Both the position numbers and the translations under genes were made by a program. A DNA stretch of 17,584 bases from Campylobacterales bacterium (GTDB lineage: Bacteria; Campylobacterota; Campylobacteria; Campylobacterales; QNZT01): assembly GCA_027056215.1 (NCBI GenBank), contig JALULO010000003.1, positions 1 through 17,584 of the forward strand, written 5' to 3'. How positions within the stretch are numbered: position 1 is the stretch's first letter; every line of letters begins with the position of its first letter. Shown piece by piece: positions 1 to 6,594 of the stretch. The notes beneath the pieces are model-generated. The model worked only from the letters and a program-made list of their open reading frames with translations, did no database searches and was not told the DNA's origin.

Positions 1-2
1 TC

Positions 3-464
3 AAAGGGCAGCTCACCAAAACACAAGAGTTTAATGCTTTTGGATGCAGTGGCGAAAACAAATCTCCCGAGTTACATTGGAGTCAAGCACCCAAAGGAAC
101 AAAAAGTTTTGCGCTCACCATCTATGACCCTGACGCGCCTACGGGGTCGGGTTGGTGGCACTGGATCGTTGTAAATATCCCTGCCAAAACAACCCATATT
201 CCATCCAATGCCTCCGCACTCAAAACCCTACCAAAACATGCGATCGAAACCATGACGGACTTTGGTACTGCCTCTTTTGGAGGAGCATGCCCACCTAGAG
301 GGGATAAAGCACATGGCTATATCGTGACACTATACGCTTTGGATACGGACAAACTAGATGTGAGTGCAAAAAGTGACAGTGCCTTAGTGGGCTACATGAT
401 ACACAGCCACACGATAGAAAAGACAAGTCTTATCTCATACTACCAGCGCGACAAGGAAAAATAA
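3..464 (+). CDS. YbhB/YbcL (PEBP, Raf-kinase-inhibitor-like) family protein, 5' partial
   Basis: The reading frame is open from the left edge of the window, so the N-terminus is missing. The visible 153 residues carry the two PEBP signatures: DPDAPTGSGWWHW followed by a hydrophobic strand (VVNIP), and GGACPPRGDKAHGY near the middle. These form the anion/ligand pocket of phosphatidylethanolamine-binding proteins. The spacing between them matches bacterial YbhB/YbcL proteins of about 150-190 residues, so only a signal peptide or a few residues are probably missing. The cellular role of this family in bacteria is poorly defined. The gene is convergent with the CMD gene that follows, with about 50 bp between the stops. 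The family call is firm; the function is open. Confidence 0.9.
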   Translation, partial: KGQLTKTQEFNAFGCSGENKSPELHWSQAPKGTKSFALTIYDPDAPTGSGWWHWIVVNIPAKTTHIPSNASALKTLPKHAIETMTDFGTASFGGACPPRGDKAHGYIVTLYALDTDKLDVSAKSDSALVGYMIHSHTIEKTSLISYYQRDKEK

Positions 465-516
465 GCTCATATAGCAAAGAAGTCATCTTTTCTTTTTAAC
501 CAACTATTGTTGAAGT

Positions 517-1041
517 TTACGCTACATCAAATGTATCAAACAAAGTATTGACCACTAACATTTGACTAGCAGAGAGAACGATATTGAAAATCTCCTCTTC
601 ACTTATCCCTATATCTTGGAGCTTTTCTAATCTCTCTTTGCTTACCTCTTTTGGATCTTTGATAGAGAGCATGGCTAACTCTAAGAGAGCTTGGTTCTTG
701 GGCGTGAGGTTCGCTGAATTTAAATCCTTGGCTAAGGTGTTTAACTCCTCTTGTTGCATACCAAACATATTTATCAACATCCCACCATTAAGACTTACAC
801 AATACTCACAACGATTTCTCTCTGAGACCAGATAACGAATAATGGCATGCATCTTTTGTGTATCTTCATCTTTAGCAAATACCTCTTTGATCGATTCCCA
901 TTGAAATTTTAATGCTCTTGGATTTAGACTCCAAAGTGATATACCTTCGGGTAACATTCCAAATACCGCTTCTATCTCTTGAAATATCTCTTTTACTTCA
1001 CCTTGTGCTTCGCTCGGTGTTGCTATTTTTAATAGACTCAT
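517..1041 (-). CDS. AhpD-like carboxymuconolactone decarboxylase (CMD) family protein
   Basis: A 174-residue protein of the AhpD/CMD fold, the family behind small thiol peroxidase/reductase proteins. The family's redox motif E-x3-C-x2-C-x3-H is present as E74, C78 and C81, but the usual final histidine is Asn85. The thiol pair is kept while the proton-relay residue is changed. The helical C-terminal half (about residues 110-170) fits the family. The start at 1041 is supported by AAGGA about 8 nt upstream on the minus strand. A 16-bp operator 55 bp upstream (1096-1111) is nearly identical to the one in front of the neighbouring TetR gene. This gene is therefore probably a TetR target, induced by electrophiles or oxidants. 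It has its own promoter, because a terminator separates it from tetR. The exact substrate cannot be read from the sequence. Confidence 0.82.
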   Translation of the reverse strand: MSLLKIATPSEAQGEVKEIFQEIEAVFGMLPEGISLWSLNPRALKFQWESIKEVFAKDEDTQKMHAIIRYLVSERNRCEYCVSLNGGMLINMFGMQQEELNTLAKDLNSANLTPKNQALLELAMLSIKDPKEVSKERLEKLQDIGISEEEIFNIVLSASQMLVVNTLFDTFDVA

Positions 1042-1095
1042 TATGTATCCTTGTTATTTTTGACTTACTCTTTTTATATGGCGCCATGATATTTT

Positions 1096-1111
1096 TAGAC
1101 TACTTGGTTTA
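1096..1111. promoter_or_regulatory. TetR-family operator copy 1 (upstream of the CMD gene)
   Basis: TAGACTACTTGGTTTA differs at one base from copy 2 at 1773-1788, and the identity continues through a further AAAA. It is an imperfect dyad, TAGACY-N4-GGTTTA, resembling the published NemR box TAGACC-N4-GGTCTA of enterobacteria. It lies upstream of the minus-strand CMD gene, outside any coding region. Confidence 0.7.
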
Positions 1112-1122
1112 AAAATATCTAT

Positions 1123-1168
1123 AAAAAAAGCAGTTTCCAAAAGCATCTTTTTTGCTTCTTGAAACTGC
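1123..1168 (-). terminator. Rho-independent terminator of the tetR gene
   Basis: GCAGTTTC at 1130-1137 pairs perfectly with GAAACTGC at 1161-1168, and inner arms AAGC (1141-1144) and GCTT (1154-1157) can extend the stem. On the minus strand the hairpin is followed by seven Ts (1123-1129). It begins 3 nt past the TetR stop codon, so it ends that transcript before the CMD gene. Confidence 0.85.
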
Positions 1169-1171
1169 CTT

Positions 1172-1762
1172 CTAGTTTAGGATATCTCTAAGTTGCTGTA
1201 CAATCGTATCGATCATCTCCTTTGTGGCACCTGCGTGTACGGACAAGATAAGTCCATTGAGCGTGTTCATAAAACGGGTGCTGATCTGTTCGGGATCCAA
1301 CTTCTGGTGTATCTCCCCAGATGCTTGTGCTTCGGCGATAGACGTTGCGAAAAAACGCTGCATCGTCAGATACTCTTTTTGAATTTGTGCACTCAAGTCA
1401 GGATAGCGACCGTAGCACTCTTTCCCAGAATTCATCAGCAAGCACCCCTTGAGCTTTCCTGTCTCTTTGAGCTCTTTGAGTGCCATCTCCACCAGTTGCA
1501 TCATCATCTCTTTTGCACCCACTTGTTTTTTGAGCTCTTCTAAAAATCCAAACTGCTCTTTGCGATAGAGTTCAAGAGTTTTTGCAAACAACGCTTCTTT
1601 GCTTTTAAAGAGATGATAAAAGCTTCCTTTTGAAATCTGCATAGCTTTTAATAGCCCATCCAAAGAGCTACCATCATACCCATGTTCCCAAAAATAGTGC
1701 ATTGCCAAAGTGGTCACTTCATGATCATCAAATGACTTTGGTCTTCCCTGTGTTTTTCTCAT
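1172..1762 (-). CDS. TetR/AcrR-family transcriptional regulator (NemR-like)
   Basis: A 196-residue TetR-family repressor. The N-terminal DNA-binding domain is clear: a helix with AMHYFWEHGYDGSSLDGLL, then the helix-turn-helix KAMQISKGSFYHLFKSKEALF (about residues 40-60). A helical ligand-binding domain of normal length follows. Cys107 and Cys116, in the segment CLLMNSGKEC, are candidates for thiol-based sensing of electrophiles or hypochlorous acid; this is inference from NemR-type members. The ATG at 1762 falls at or next to the predicted transcription start, so the message may be leaderless. The operator sits in the promoter spacer, indicating autorepression. The regulator and the CMD gene appear to form a two-gene regulon. 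Confidence 0.9.
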   Translation of the reverse strand: MRKTQGRPKSFDDHEVTTLAMHYFWEHGYDGSSLDGLLKAMQISKGSFYHLFKSKEALFAKTLELYRKEQFGFLEELKKQVGAKEMMMQLVEMALKELKETGKLKGCLLMNSGKECYGRYPDLSAQIQKEYLTMQRFFATSIAEAQASGEIHQKLDPEQISTRFMNTLNGLILSVHAGATKEMIDTIVQQLRDILN

Positions 1763-1768
1763 AGGCTA

Positions 1769-1797
1769 ATTGTAGACTAATTGGTTTAAAAAGTCAA
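1769..1797 (-). promoter_or_regulatory. tetR promoter overlapping operator copy 2
   Basis: On the minus strand TTGACT (complement of 1792-1797) and TACAAT (complement of 1769-1774) are separated by exactly 17 nt, a near-consensus sigma-70 promoter. The operator TAGACTAATTGGTTTA (1773-1788) fills most of the spacer and overlaps the -10 box, ideal for steric repression. Counting 7 nt from the -10 box puts the transcription start at about 1762, the first base of the ATG. Confidence 0.72.
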
Positions 1798-1829
1798 GTA
1801 TTTTGAGATAAATAGAAAATATAGTGTTT

Positions 1830-2762
1830 TTACTCCTCCTCAACTAACTCCAACTCTAAAAAAGCATCAAGGATATTTCTGCCATTGAGCTCTTTGAATA
1901 ATGCTTTGTCTTGAAACTCGTTCATATTTACATATGTTGTGACTTTATCTGCTTCTATGTCCTCATCCAGTGCTTTTAAAACGCGTTTTTTGAGGAGTGA
2001 AAAGTATTGTGAAGATTCATCCATCGCGGTTTTATCTGTGATAAAACCATGTCCGGGGATTAAAATATCCCATGGTTTACTTCTGAGTAATTTATGGGCA
2101 AACAGTTGTCCTATCACGGAACCGTCGCGGTTGGAGGTGATTCTGCCATTCATCACCAAATCCCCTGCGAACATCACTTTTCGCTTTGGCAAATAGATAA
2201 AAATATCTTCTGTCGTGTGTGCTGTTTGTCCTACGGGGGTGATTTCAAAAAGTTCGCCACCTTCTTGGAGTGTTGTTTCTTTAGTGATGTGCTGATCAAG
2301 TTTGACTATCTTTGTTCCTTTGATGGCATTTTTTGGCAATCGTTGAAACATGCGTGTTTGATCTCCCTCTTTATAGTTCTCATCCACACTTGCCGGCCCT
2401 AACAATTTTGCACCAAAAGTCTCTTTGTAGTAGTTGTTTCCCAGCCAATGGTCATCATGTTCATGGGTGACGATGACAGTTGTCACAGGAAACTTGGCAA
2501 TTTTACGCATAGCTGTGTAGGCTTGCAAGGCATATTGGTATGAAGGTCCACTATCTATGACAACAAAACTCTTTTTGGTTTTGATATAACAGCTATTGAC
2601 CATGTTACCAGCGTTTGCTTTGGTGGGGGACTCTAAAGCACCAAAAAAGCACCAGATGTTGTCGCTTACTTTTTTGGGTTTTAGTTTGTAGTCATAGGCA
2701 TTTTCAGCGTATAAGTGCGTGCCAAGTAAAATAAGTGCTATTAGGATGATACTTTTTTTCAT
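1830..2762 (-). CDS. Exported MBL-fold metallo-hydrolase
   Basis: A 310-residue metallo-beta-lactamase-fold hydrolase with an N-terminal signal peptide (MKKSIILIALILLGTHLYA, cleavage near residue 19), so it probably acts in the periplasm. The dinuclear metal site is complete: HEHDDH at residues 100-105, a following AH in GQTAHTTEDI, the Asp of AGDLV, and the His of PGHG. Layout and length resemble the SoxH/quinoprotein-relay type MBL proteins, but no substrate can be assigned. I chose the ATG at 2762, not an upstream ATG at 2843. It has the ribosome-binding site GAAGGA 7 nt upstream and begins directly with the signal peptide, whereas the longer version would be translated through the promoter repeat. 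It is divergent from moxR and shares a symmetric control region with it. Confidence 0.85.
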   Translation of the reverse strand: MKKSIILIALILLGTHLYAENAYDYKLKPKKVSDNIWCFFGALESPTKANAGNMVNSCYIKTKKSFVVIDSGPSYQYALQAYTAMRKIAKFPVTTVIVTHEHDDHWLGNNYYKETFGAKLLGPASVDENYKEGDQTRMFQRLPKNAIKGTKIVKLDQHITKETTLQEGGELFEITPVGQTAHTTEDIFIYLPKRKVMFAGDLVMNGRITSNRDGSVIGQLFAHKLLRSKPWDILIPGHGFITDKTAMDESSQYFSLLKKRVLKALDEDIEADKVTTYVNMNEFQDKALFKELNGRNILDAFLELELVEEE

Positions 2763-2787
2763 CTGTTTCCTTCGTTGTATAGGTGTT

Positions 2788-2793
2788 ATTTTA
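2788..2793 (-). promoter_or_regulatory. -10 box of the MBL hydrolase gene
   Basis: TAAAAT on the minus strand, 9 nt beyond the leftmost TTTACAC heptamer of the inverted repeat. It predicts a start near 2781 and a leader of about 19 nt containing GAAGGA before the ATG at 2762. Confidence 0.6.
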
Positions 2794-2802
2794 ACCAATA
2801 GA

Positions 2803-2841
2803 GTGTAAAGAAGGTGTAAATTATTTACACCTTCTTTACAC
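2803..2841. promoter_or_regulatory. Divergent control element: perfect 18-bp inverted repeat built from four TTTACAC heptamers
   Basis: Arms 2803-2820 and 2824-2841 are perfect reverse complements around a 3-nt centre. Each arm holds two copies of one heptamer as a direct repeat, TTTACAC-N4-TTTACAC, with an 11-bp period. That period is typical of OmpR/PhoB-family response-regulator sites. Each arm points outward to a -10 box 9 nt away, so each could act as an activator site replacing a -35 element. It could be mistaken for a terminator, but it lies between divergent genes and neither side has a T-run. Confidence 0.72.
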
Positions 2842-2850
2842 ATGAATGGC

Positions 2851-2856
2851 TACAAT
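2851..2856 (+). promoter_or_regulatory. -10 box of the moxR-bat operon
   Basis: TACAAT lies 9 nt after the rightmost TTTACAC heptamer, mirroring the MBL side. The predicted start is 2863-2864, the A of an in-frame ATG, which implies a leaderless message. Confidence 0.6.
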
Positions 2857-2863
2857 GGTTCTT

Positions 2864-3808
2864 ATGATAAAAAGATTAAAAAATGAGATACAAAAAGAGT
2901 TGATCGGACAAGATGTGTTGATCGATAGTCTGTTAATCGCTCTTTTAAGTGATGGACATATTTTACTAGAGGGTGTGCCGGGCTTGGCTAAAACCACTGC
3001 CGTCAAAGCTTTGGCAAAATCTATCAGCGTGGATTTCAAGCGTGTGCAATTTACACCTGATTTGCTTCCTTCTGATATCTTAGGCTCGGAGATTTATGAT
3101 ATGCACTCGGGTACTTTTAAGATCAACAAAGGACCTATCTTTACCAATCTGCTTTTGGCTGATGAGATCAATCGTGCCCCGGCCAAAGTACAGTCGGGAC
3201 TACTGGAAGTGATGCAAGAGAGACAAGTGACCATCAGTGGAAAAACACACAAGATGCAGAGACCTTTTTTGGTTTTAGCGACACAAAATCCCATAGACGA
3301 TGAGGGTGCGTATCTCTTGTCATCTGCACAACTTGACCGTTTTATGTTAAAAGTGGTCGTTGATTATCCAAGCCCTGAAGATGAATACACCATAGCGATG
3401 AAGGTGGCAAACGGCACTTTTGAAACGACACAAGCACTCTTGGATAGCAAGCAGTTAGAAGAGATGAAAGAAGCGGTAAAAAATGTTCATATCGATGATA
3501 ATCTTAGCACGTATATAGTCAATCTTATCGTTGCATCAAGAGATCCTAAAAGCTATGCCAAAGAGGGAAATGATGATGAAGATATCATCCTCTATGGGGC
3601 AAGTCCAAGAGCGACAATCGACTTGATCAAAGCAAGTAAGGCACGTGCGTTTATCCGTGGGCATGACTATGTTTCGCCCGTGGATATCGCTCTTTGTGTA
3701 CCAGATGTACTTCGTCACCGTTTAGTCCTTAGTTATCATGCACAAAGTGAAAGCGTGAGCGTTGATGACTTGTTAGAGAGGCTTTTACTAGCGATGCCTA
3801 TCGCTTAG
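2864..3808 (+). CDS. moxR: MoxR-family AAA+ ATPase
   Basis: A MoxR-type AAA+ ATPase of 314 residues. Motifs in order: Walker A GVPGLAKTT (37-45), Walker B LLLADE (96-101) followed by the family signature INRAPAKVQSGLLEVMQER, sensor 1 ATQNPID, the arginine-bearing LDRFMLK, and a lid with GASPRATIDLIKASKARA. MoxR ATPases act as chaperones that load or insert metal centres into proteins, working with VWA-domain partners; such partners follow directly. In-frame ATGs exist at 2846, 2855 and 2864. I prefer 2864, because the earlier ones lie in or before the predicted -10 box, none has a convincing ribosome-binding site, and MIKRLKNEI is a natural family start. First gene of the bat operon. Confidence 0.93.
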   Translation: MIKRLKNEIQKELIGQDVLIDSLLIALLSDGHILLEGVPGLAKTTAVKALAKSISVDFKRVQFTPDLLPSDILGSEIYDMHSGTFKINKGPIFTNLLLADEINRAPAKVQSGLLEVMQERQVTISGKTHKMQRPFLVLATQNPIDDEGAYLLSSAQLDRFMLKVVVDYPSPEDEYTIAMKVANGTFETTQALLDSKQLEEMKEAVKNVHIDDNLSTYIVNLIVASRDPKSYAKEGNDDEDIILYGASPRATIDLIKASKARAFIRGHDYVSPVDIALCVPDVLRHRLVLSYHAQSESVSVDDLLERLLLAMPIA

Positions 3809-3816
3809 GATGGCAG

Positions 3817-4206
3817 ATGAAAGAGCTGTTTTTATATGATATATTTCCAGAGGTAAAGATTCCTGTAAAAATACCTTTTGAAGAGATTTTTTTAGTTGCT
3901 ATAGTGCTTTTTTTACTTGTTGTATATCTCTACCAAGAGGGCAAAAGAAAGAGGGTATATCACAAAAAGCAAAAAACCTTGATGCTCTTAAAAGGTCTTG
4001 ATTGGGAAGATGGCAGAGTGGCTGCAAATCGTTTGGAGTATTACGCTTCTTTTTTGATAGAAAACAAGAGCCAAAAGAGGGCATTACAAAAAATCTCCAA
4101 AACCCTATCGTTACAAAAATACCATCCTAATCCTCCCTCCCTTACACAAGAACAGACTATCATGATAGAAAAATTTATAGAGTGTTTGAGGGTTTTTGAT
4201 GCCTGA
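3817..4206 (+). CDS. Small membrane-anchored protein of the bat operon (DUF4381-like position)
   Basis: A 129-residue protein with one strong transmembrane helix (about residues 25-42, FLVAIVLFLLVVYLYQE), then a basic segment and a helical cytoplasmic domain. I do not recognise a confident family from residues. In Bat/MoxR operons a small protein of this design, often annotated DUF4381, sits before the VWA genes, and this one fits by size, topology and position. It starts 8 nt after the moxR stop, with AGGATGG overlapping that stop, and its end overlaps batA by 8 nt, so translation is probably coupled. A role in anchoring or bridging the ATPase and VWA proteins is inference. Usually a DUF58 gene follows moxR; here it is absent. 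Confidence 0.75.
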   Translation: MKELFLYDIFPEVKIPVKIPFEEIFLVAIVLFLLVVYLYQEGKRKRVYHKKQKTLMLLKGLDWEDGRVAANRLEYYASFLIENKSQKRALQKISKTLSLQKYHPNPPSLTQEQTIMIEKFIECLRVFDA

Positions 4207-5110
4207 TATCATCCTCGTTCATCCACTTTTTTTGCTTTTGCTGCCTCTCTTTATCTTTAGAGAAAAATTTTGGAAGCGGCAAGAAAGAAGCTATCTGATA
4301 CCGCATTTTATCACCATGATGGAGAGCAAAAAGAAGAAGAGTGCCTTGGACTTTTGGCTAAAATGGGTGATGATTGTCTCTTCGATTGTGGCATTGAGCA
4401 ATCCGTCTTTGAAACAAGAGGAGCAAAGCACTAAACCCAACAGCAGAGATATAGTGCTTGCTATTGATACAAGCGGTTCGATGTCTATGACGGGCTTTGA
4501 TGTGCAAGATGGTTCACAAAGTAGGCTTGATGTGGTCAAAGATGTCGTGGTGGATTTTATACAGCATCGTCCCCAAGATAGGGTAGGGTTGGTTATCTTT
4601 GGAGATAAAAGTGCTATCGCTGCACCGCTCAATTTTGAGTTTACGTCACAAAAAGAGATTGTCAAGGCACTCAAAGTCGGTATGTTGGGAAAAAGTACGG
4701 CTATTATCGATGCACTGGTACAGGCAGAAACCTTGCTCACCCATAGCCAAAGTAAAAGTAAAATCATCATCTTGCTTAGTGATGGCGAAGATGAGATGAG
4801 TAAAATTCCCCTCTCTTTTGCCTTACAATATGCCAGTAAACATCATATCAAAATCTACACCATTCTCATCGACAAAAGCGACAGTAACCTCATGCAAGTC
4901 ATCGCCCATAAAAGCCATACCAAAGCCTATAAAGCCGAGGACAAAAAAGCTTTGCAAAGCATCTATCATGATATCGACAGTTTGGAAAAATCCGATGTCG
5001 ATTATGTGACAACGACGGTTTTGAGAACGCTTTATATGCCGTTTGTTTTTTTGGCACTTCTTGCTGGGGTAGGCTTATTGTGGCGTGACTATCGCGGGGG
5101 CTTATCATGA
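4199..5110 (+). CDS. batA: BatA-like VWA-domain membrane protein
   Basis: A 303-residue membrane protein with a von Willebrand factor A domain. Two hydrophobic segments (about 5-20 and 53-68) precede the VWA domain, and a last helix (LYMPFVFLALLAGVGLLW) lies near the C-terminus, the standard BatA topology. The metal-ion-dependent adhesion site is complete: DTSGS (D90, S92, S94), T167 and D195 (LLSDGED). It should therefore bind a divalent cation and a partner protein. I chose ATG 4199 over the TTG immediately before it because GAGGG at 4188-4192 is 6 nt upstream of the ATG. It overlaps the genes on both sides by a few bases, indicating a tightly coupled operon. Bat proteins are linked to aerotolerance and stress in several bacteria; the mechanism is unsettled. 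Confidence 0.88.
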   Translation: MPDIILVHPLFLLLLPLFIFREKFWKRQERSYLIPHFITMMESKKKKSALDFWLKWVMIVSSIVALSNPSLKQEEQSTKPNSRDIVLAIDTSGSMSMTGFDVQDGSQSRLDVVKDVVVDFIQHRPQDRVGLVIFGDKSAIAAPLNFEFTSQKEIVKALKVGMLGKSTAIIDALVQAETLLTHSQSKSKIIILLSDGEDEMSKIPLSFALQYASKHHIKIYTILIDKSDSNLMQVIAHKSHTKAYKAEDKKALQSIYHDIDSLEKSDVDYVTTTVLRTLYMPFVFLALLAGVGLLWRDYRGGLS

Positions 5111-6594
5111 TAGTGTGGGTACACCCCTGGGTTTTGATGGGTTTGGTGATACCGCTTATTTTTGTAGTGCTGTTTTTGGGAAACAAAGAAAATCACTTGG
5201 AGGGGATCTTTTCCAAAGAAGTATTGGCACGGCTACTTTATAGGGCGACTGGGCTGGGCGCACGCACGCGTTATGGATTGCTTGCATTGGCTGTTTCGTT
5301 GTTTATCGTCGCTTTGTCAAAGCCTGTGAAGATGCAAGCATTTCTCTCCAAAAAAGAGCAATTGCACGATGTCGTCATCGCGGTTGATGTCTCCGCTTCG
5401 ATGCATGAAAAAGATATCTATCCTAGTCGTTTAGCCCTTGCCAAAGAGAAGCTTACAGCTTTGATAGAGGCATCGCGTAACATGCGTATCGCGGTGATCT
5501 TATACGCCAACGATGCGTATAGAGTTTTTCCTCTAAGTACAGATACCAAAGGGATGCTCTATGTATTGCATCGTGCTATTTTCCCAAAAAACTTTGCTAA
5601 AAATAGCAATCTATTTGCTGCTATCGAAGCGGGAAATCGTATCTTAAAGGATTCTAATACCAAACAGATTGTGTTGCTTAGTGATGGAGGGGCGCGGGTA
5701 AGTCGTAGCAAAGAGGAGGCGTATCTTAAAGCACACTATATCCAACTTCATGCACTTGCTATCACGACAAATCCTCCGCCTTCACTGCAAAAGCTTGCAC
5801 AAAGTAGTGGAGGGGTATATCGACAGTTGACATGGAGTCAAAAAGATATCAAAGCGATTTTAGCCAAAATCAAACAAAGCCCTTCCAATCAAGTCGCGGT
5901 GCAATACCAGATCAAAAATGAAAAAGCCTTGTTTGCCTATCCTTTGGGTTTGGCGTTACTTATCCTCTTTTTCCTCTATCATGATATCAGGCGTGTGACT
6001 TCAACTATCGTTGTTCTTTTGCTTTTGTCTACGGGACTAAACAGACTCAAAGCTGGGGAAATTGAGTACAAAGATAAGTTGACAGCCTATGAAAAACTTC
6101 CAGAGAGTCCCAAAAAAAGTTACAACATCGCCACGATGCTTTATCGCCTGCATCACTACAAAAAAGCTATAAAGCGTTATGAAAATATCACAACCGAAAA
6201 TAAAAAACTTAAAGCAAAAATCTTGTACAATATCGCCAATGCCTACATCCAGTTAGGCGACTGGCAAAAAGCAAAAATCTATCTTGACAAATCACTTTCC
6301 ACCTATGCTTTTGCAGAGAGTAAACACAATCTCACAGTAGTCAAGCAGATGCTTCACAAAATCAAAAAGCAAAGAGGCAAGGGGCAAAAAGAGGAAAAGA
6401 TTATCTTCAAAGCCATCGCAAGCAAAAACAACCGCTATAAACAACGAAGCTCCAAATACACCGTCAAACTGCGTCCACTCTCCCTAAGCCTAGAGCAAAA
6501 ATGGCTACAAACTTTACAACATCAAAAGAGCCCACTTTTTATCCAAAAGATACCCACTACCAAAAGGAGTTTAGATGCCGATAAATCCTATTAG
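5107..6594 (+). CDS. batB: BatB-like VWA protein fused to a C-terminal TPR (BatC-like) domain
   Basis: A 495-residue two-part protein. The first 320 residues are a BatB-type VWA protein: helices at about 7-24 and 55-71, a VWA domain with DVSAS (D94, S96, S98) and LSDGG (D193), and two helices at about 290-325. The MIDAS threonine position appears to be Ser167 (NSN). After the last helix come TPR-like helical hairpins (about 330-415: KSYNIATMLYRLHHYKKAIKRYENI, then KILYNIANAYIQLGDWQKAKIYLDKSL) and a very basic tail. In Bacteroides-type bat operons the TPR part is the separate gene batC, so this is a BatB-BatC fusion. ATGA overlap with batA. Its last bases overlap batD by 20 nt. Confidence 0.88.
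   Translation: MIVWVHPWVLMGLVIPLIFVVLFLGNKENHLEGIFSKEVLARLLYRATGLGARTRYGLLALAVSLFIVALSKPVKMQAFLSKKEQLHDVVIAVDVSASMHEKDIYPSRLALAKEKLTALIEASRNMRIAVILYANDAYRVFPLSTDTKGMLYVLHRAIFPKNFAKNSNLFAAIEAGNRILKDSNTKQIVLLSDGGARVSRSKEEAYLKAHYIQLHALAITTNPPPSLQKLAQSSGGVYRQLTWSQKDIKAILAKIKQSPSNQVAVQYQIKNEKALFAYPLGLALLILFFLYHDIRRVTSTIVVLLLLSTGLNRLKAGEIEYKDKLTAYEKLPESPKKSYNIATMLYRLHHYKKAIKRYENITTENKKLKAKILYNIANAYIQLGDWQKAKIYLDKSLSTYAFAESKHNLTVVKQMLHKIKKQRGKGQKEEKIIFKAIASKNNRYKQRSSKYTVKLRPLSLSLEQKWLQTLQHQKSPLFIQKIPTTKRSLDADKSY

Noticed and set aside
470..505. AAAGAA/TTCTTT hairpin between the PEBP and CMD genes as a terminator
   Set aside because: The stem is 6 bp, all but one pair A-T, so it is too weak to call.
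2803..2841. The perfect inverted repeat as a rho-independent terminator
   Set aside because: It sits between divergent starts, has a low-GC stem and no T-run on either side, and its internal heptamer pattern fits a regulator site.
2762..2843. 27-residue N-terminal extension of the MBL hydrolase from an ATG at 2843
   Set aside because: It would be translated through the inverted repeat and predicted promoter; the ATG at 2762 has GAAGGA and starts the signal peptide directly.
4291..4770. 159-codon open frame on the minus strand inside batA
   Set aside because: It is the antisense shadow of a gene with complete VWA motifs and shows no domain of its own.
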